Part shown: piece by piece, positions 61,455-64,000 of the stretch
Numbering within the stretch: the first letter of the stretch is position 1
How the letters are laid out: every line of letters starts with the position of its first letter
From: Zoogloea sp041914405
GTDB lineage: Bacteria; Pseudomonadota; Gammaproteobacteria; Burkholderiales; Rhodocyclaceae
DNA: 64,000 nt
NCBI RefSeq assembly: GCF_041914405.1
Contig: NZ_JAYSDK010000016.1
Coordinates: forward strand, 40,583 to 104,582
Direction of reading: 5' to 3'
Made by a program: the position numbers and the translations under genes
Notes under the pieces: generated by a model
What the model saw: the letters and a program-made list of their open reading frames with translations, nothing else
Told to the model about the DNA's origin: nothing
The model's database searches: none

Positions 61455-62315
61455 ATGAGCAGCATTCCGTCCTCCCCGGAAATCGGCCGCTTCCTCCCGG
61501 CGGCCGGCCGGCAGACCAATGTCCATGACCTGGGCTCTGGCGAGCCGGTGCTGCTCATCCACGGCTCGGGGCCGGGCGTCACCGCCTGGGCCAACTGGCG
61601 GCTGGTGATGCCGGCCCTGGCCGAGGCACGTCGCGTCATCGCGCCGGACATGCTTGGCTTCGGCTACACCGAGCGCTTGCCCGGCGATGTCTATTCGATG
61701 GACCGCCAGGTTGCCCATGCGATCGCCGTGCTCGACGCCCTCGGCATCGAACGCACCGACCTGGTCGGCAACTCCTTCGGCGGTGCCATCGCGCTGGCGC
61801 TGGCGATCCGCCATCCCGAGCGGGTTCGCCGCCTGGTGCTGATGGGCAGTGTCGGTGTGCCCTTCGAGATCACCCCGGCGCTGGACGCAGTGTGGGGTTA
61901 CCAGCCGTCCTTCGAGGCAATGCGCGGCCTGCTCGACCTGTTCGCCTACGACCGCAACCTGGTTAACGACGAACTCGCCCAGTTGCGCTACGAGGCCAGC
62001 ATCCGGCCGGGCTTCCAGGAGTCCTTCGGCGCCATGTTCCCGGCCCCGCGCCAGCGCTGGGTGGATGCGATGGCCAGCCGTGAGGCCGACATCCGCGCGT
62101 TGCCCAACCAGACCCTGGTGATCCACGGCCGCGAGGACAAGGTGATCCCGCTGCAGACCTCCCTGACCCTGGCCAGCTGGATTCCCCGTGCCCAGCTCCA
62201 CGTGTTTGGCCAGTGCGGCCACTGGACCCAGATCGAGCACGCCAACCGTTTCGCCCGTCTCGTCGCCGACTTCCTCGCCGAAGCCACCGACGCCGAACCC
62301 CAACCGCTTTCCTGA
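61455..62315 (+). CDS. dmpD: 2-Hydroxymuconic semialdehyde hydrolase
   Basis: Alpha/beta-hydrolase of 286 residues that splits the semialdehyde (or its ketone analogues) into 2-oxopent-4-enoate and formate. The nucleophile elbow is LVGNSFGGAIAL, the acid is in HGREDKVIP, and the catalytic His is in FGQCGHWTQIE. VLLIHGSGPGVTAWANW near the N-terminus is the oxyanion region of the DmpD/TodF group. AAGGA precedes the ATG after the low-quality stretch. Confidence 0.94.
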   Translation: MSSIPSSPEIGRFLPAAGRQTNVHDLGSGEPVLLIHGSGPGVTAWANWRLVMPALAEARRVIAPDMLGFGYTERLPGDVYSMDRQVAHAIAVLDALGIERTDLVGNSFGGAIALALAIRHPERVRRLVLMGSVGVPFEITPALDAVWGYQPSFEAMRGLLDLFAYDRNLVNDELAQLRYEASIRPGFQESFGAMFPAPRQRWVDAMASREADIRALPNQTLVIHGREDKVIPLQTSLTLASWIPRAQLHVFGQCGHWTQIEHANRFARLVADFLAEATDAEPQPLS

Positions 62316-62324
62316 GAGAAATCC

Positions 62325-63107
62325 ATGGACAAGGCCCTGATCACCCAGCTTGGCGACGAGCTCTACAACGCCCTCGTCAAACGCGAAACCCTGACTCCGC
62401 TCACCGAGCGTCATCCCGAGATCACCATCGAGGACGCTTACCAGATCCAGCAGCAGATGATCGCCCGCCGCCTGGCGGCCGGTGAGCGCGTGGTCGGCAA
62501 GAAGATCGGCGTGACCTCCAAGGTCGTCATGAACATGCTCGGCGTGCATCAGCCCGACTTCGGCTGGCTGCTCGACGGCATGGTGTACAACGAAGGCGAG
62601 GCGATTCCCGCCAACACCCTGATCCAGCCCCGCGCGGAAGGCGAGATCGCCTTCCTGATGAAGAAGGATCTGATGGGCCCCGGCCTCACCGCCGCCGACG
62701 TGCTGGCGGCCACCGAGGGCGTGATGGCCTGTTTCGAGATCGTCGACAGCCGCATCAAGGACTGGAAGATCAAGATCCAGGACACCGTCGCCGACAACGC
62801 CTCCTGTGGCGTGCTGGTGCTGGGCGACCGCATGGTCGATCCGCGCAAGGTGGACCTCGCCACCTGCGGCATGGTCCTCGAGAAGAACGGCGAGATCGTC
62901 GGTACTGGCTCCGGTGCGGCAGCCCTTGGCCACCCGTGCAATGCCGTCGCCTGGCTGGCCAACACCCTCGGCCGCCTGGGCATTGGCCTGAAGGCCGGCG
63001 ACATCGTGTTGTCCGGTTCCCTGGCCGCGTTGATCCCGGTGCAGGCCGGCGACAGCTTGCGTGTCACCATCGGTGGCATCGGCGGCTGTTCCGTCCGTTT
63101 CAGCTGA
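62325..63107 (+). CDS. dmpE: 2-Oxopent-4-enoate hydratase
   Basis: Adds water to 2-oxopent-4-enoate to give 4-hydroxy-2-oxovalerate. The 260-residue product has the family patterns TIEDAYQIQQQMIARRLAAG, VVGKKIGVTSKVV and RAEGEIAFLMKKDL with the metal-binding Glu residues. The C-terminal IVLSGSLAALIPVQAGDSL is typical. It starts nine bases after dmpD. Confidence 0.94.
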   Translation: MDKALITQLGDELYNALVKRETLTPLTERHPEITIEDAYQIQQQMIARRLAAGERVVGKKIGVTSKVVMNMLGVHQPDFGWLLDGMVYNEGEAIPANTLIQPRAEGEIAFLMKKDLMGPGLTAADVLAATEGVMACFEIVDSRIKDWKIKIQDTVADNASCGVLVLGDRMVDPRKVDLATCGMVLEKNGEIVGTGSGAAALGHPCNAVAWLANTLGRLGIGLKAGDIVLSGSLAALIPVQAGDSLRVTIGGIGGCSVRFS

Positions 63108-63114
63108 GGTCGCC

Positions 63115-63909
63115 ATGGATCTGCAACTGACCGGCAAGCGCGCCCTCGTCACCGGCTCCACGTCGGGTATCGGCTTCGCCATCGCGCGCCAGCTGGCCGC
63201 CGAAGGCGCCGAGGTGATCATCAATGGCCGCAGCCGCTCCGGCGTGTCCGCCACCATTGCGCGCCTCCTCGAAGCGCAGCCGGACGCCAAGGTCACGGGC
63301 ATCGCCGCCGATCTGGGAACCGCTGCCGGCTGCGAGGCGCTGGTGACCACCTGCGCCGATGTGGACATCCTGGTGAACAACCTCGGCATCTTCGATCCGC
63401 GTCCCTTCGAGGAGATCGACGACACCGAGTGGTTCCATTTCTTCGAAACCAACGTGATGAGTGGCGTGCGCCTGTCCCGCCACTACCTGCCGGCGATGAA
63501 AGCCCGCAACTGGGGCCGCATCGTGTTCATCTCCAGTGAGTCCGGCATCTGCCCGCCGGCCGAGATGGTGCATTACGGCATGAGCAAGTCGGCCCAGCTG
63601 TCGGTGGCTCGCGGCATCGCCGAAACCTGCACCGGCTCTGGCGTGACGGTCAATTCCGTGCTGCCCGGTCCGACCCGCACCGAAGGCGTCACCACCTTCT
63701 TCGGCAGCCTGGCGGAAGAGCAGGGCGTGTCCCTGGAGCAGGCGGAGAAGGACTTCTTCGCCAATGCCCGGCCGACCTCGCTGCTCAAACGCTTCATCGA
63801 CCCGGCGGAGGTGGCGAATCTCGTCGCCTACGTCTGCAGTCCCCTTTCGTCTGCCACCCACGGCGCGGCCCTGCGGGTCGAAGGCGGTGTGGTGCGCAGC
63901 ATGGTTTAA
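63115..63909 (+). CDS. Short-chain dehydrogenase/reductase in the meta operon
   Basis: A 264-residue SDR. The cofactor motif is TGSTSGIGFAIA, the NNLG motif follows, and the catalytic Ser-Tyr-Lys are seen in FISSESG and HYGMSKSAQ. The C-terminal LRVEGGVVRSMV is common in the family. NAD or NADP preference and substrate are not known. It lies seven bases after dmpE and 30 bases before the acetaldehyde dehydrogenase gene, a position where the canonical dmp operon has no SDR. The ATG at 63115 has GAGG upstream. Confidence 0.88.
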   Translation: MDLQLTGKRALVTGSTSGIGFAIARQLAAEGAEVIINGRSRSGVSATIARLLEAQPDAKVTGIAADLGTAAGCEALVTTCADVDILVNNLGIFDPRPFEEIDDTEWFHFFETNVMSGVRLSRHYLPAMKARNWGRIVFISSESGICPPAEMVHYGMSKSAQLSVARGIAETCTGSGVTVNSVLPGPTRTEGVTTFFGSLAEEQGVSLEQAEKDFFANARPTSLLKRFIDPAEVANLVAYVCSPLSSATHGAALRVEGGVVRSMV

Positions 63910-63939
63910 CCCTTCGCGACCCCAAAAGGAAACACAGCG

Positions 63940-64000
63940 ATGACCAAGAAAATCAAATGCGCCCTGATCGGCCCGGGCAACATCGGCACGGACCTGCTGG
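63940..64000 (+). CDS. dmpF: Acetaldehyde dehydrogenase (acylating), 5' end only
   Basis: Twenty codons are present (MTKKIKCALIGPGNIGTDLL) before the window ends. The glycine-rich GPGNIGTDL is the NAD-binding start of DmpF/BphJ, which converts acetaldehyde and CoA to acetyl-CoA. AAAAGGAAAC precedes the ATG. Its partner aldolase would be expected downstream. Confidence 0.85.
   Translation, partial: MTKKIKCALIGPGNIGTDLL

Noticed and set aside
1..64000. tRNA, rRNA or insertion-sequence genes
   Set aside because: No cloverleaf, rRNA-like stretch or transposase reading frame was noticed by eye; a dedicated search was not possible.

Overview
The window is GC-rich chromosomal DNA from a betaproteobacterium. 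The block sdhCDAB-sdhE-gltA-sucAB-lpd, the phasin and CoA-transferase genes, and a phenol/catechol meta-cleavage cluster of dmp type point to the Rhodocyclales (Thauera/Azoarcus/Aromatoleum relatives). That placement is inferred from gene content, not from a database match. No rRNA, tRNA, CRISPR array or insertion sequence was seen. There are two runs of N, at 34514-34613 and 61328-61337.

Layout. 1-270 is the tail of a GntR/UTRA regulator. 391-10947 is a TCA-cycle superoperon: succinate dehydrogenase with its assembly factor, citrate synthase, and 2-oxoglutarate dehydrogenase E1, E2 and E3, with hairpin terminators after gltA, between sucB and lpd, and after lpd. 11088-14982 holds zapE, a secretin-domain periplasmic protein and a DinG/YoaA-type helicase. 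14983-18575 is an AT-richer McrBC restriction module behind a TCGA-rich, hairpin-forming leader. 18706-21155 is a molybdenum-cofactor operon (mobB-moeA-moaD-moaE). 21430-25855 is an RND efflux pair. 25912-29719 (minus) is a TRAP transporter with a fused QM permease, DctP and a TatT lipoprotein. 29840-35851 (minus) carries two uncharacterised proteins, two tandem alkaline phosphatases and a lipoprotein glycerophosphodiesterase. 36023-40128 (minus) is a phasin, a propionate-type CoA-transferase and a GntP permease with a sigma-54-like promoter. 40549-41096 may be a small transcription unit encoding a 41-residue peptide. 41269-43680 is a membrane GGDEF-EAL protein.

From 43699 to the end lies an aromatic-catabolism island: a DmpR-type sigma-54 activator, a 2Fe-2S ferredoxin, a di-haem peroxidase, an outer-membrane-protein remnant, the six-gene phenol hydroxylase dmpKLMNOP, catechol 2,3-dioxygenase, a PAS-GGDEF-EAL/FIST pair on the opposite strand, a GntR/FCD repressor, and a meta-pathway operon (GlcG-like protein, dmpC, dmpD, dmpE, an SDR, start of dmpF). 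Together these turn phenol into catechol, open the ring and feed pyruvate and acetyl-CoA to the TCA genes at the other end of the window.

The strongest regulatory observation is a 14-base sequence, AATCTCGAGAAAAA, found upstream of the ferredoxin, phenol hydroxylase, catechol dioxygenase and meta-operon units (exact in three, one mismatch in the fourth). It also lies between the GntR gene and the operon divergent from it. It is probably the operator of that GntR protein. The phenol hydroxylase promoter adds a DmpR/XylR-like upstream site and a -24/-12 element, so it appears to be under both activator and repressor control.
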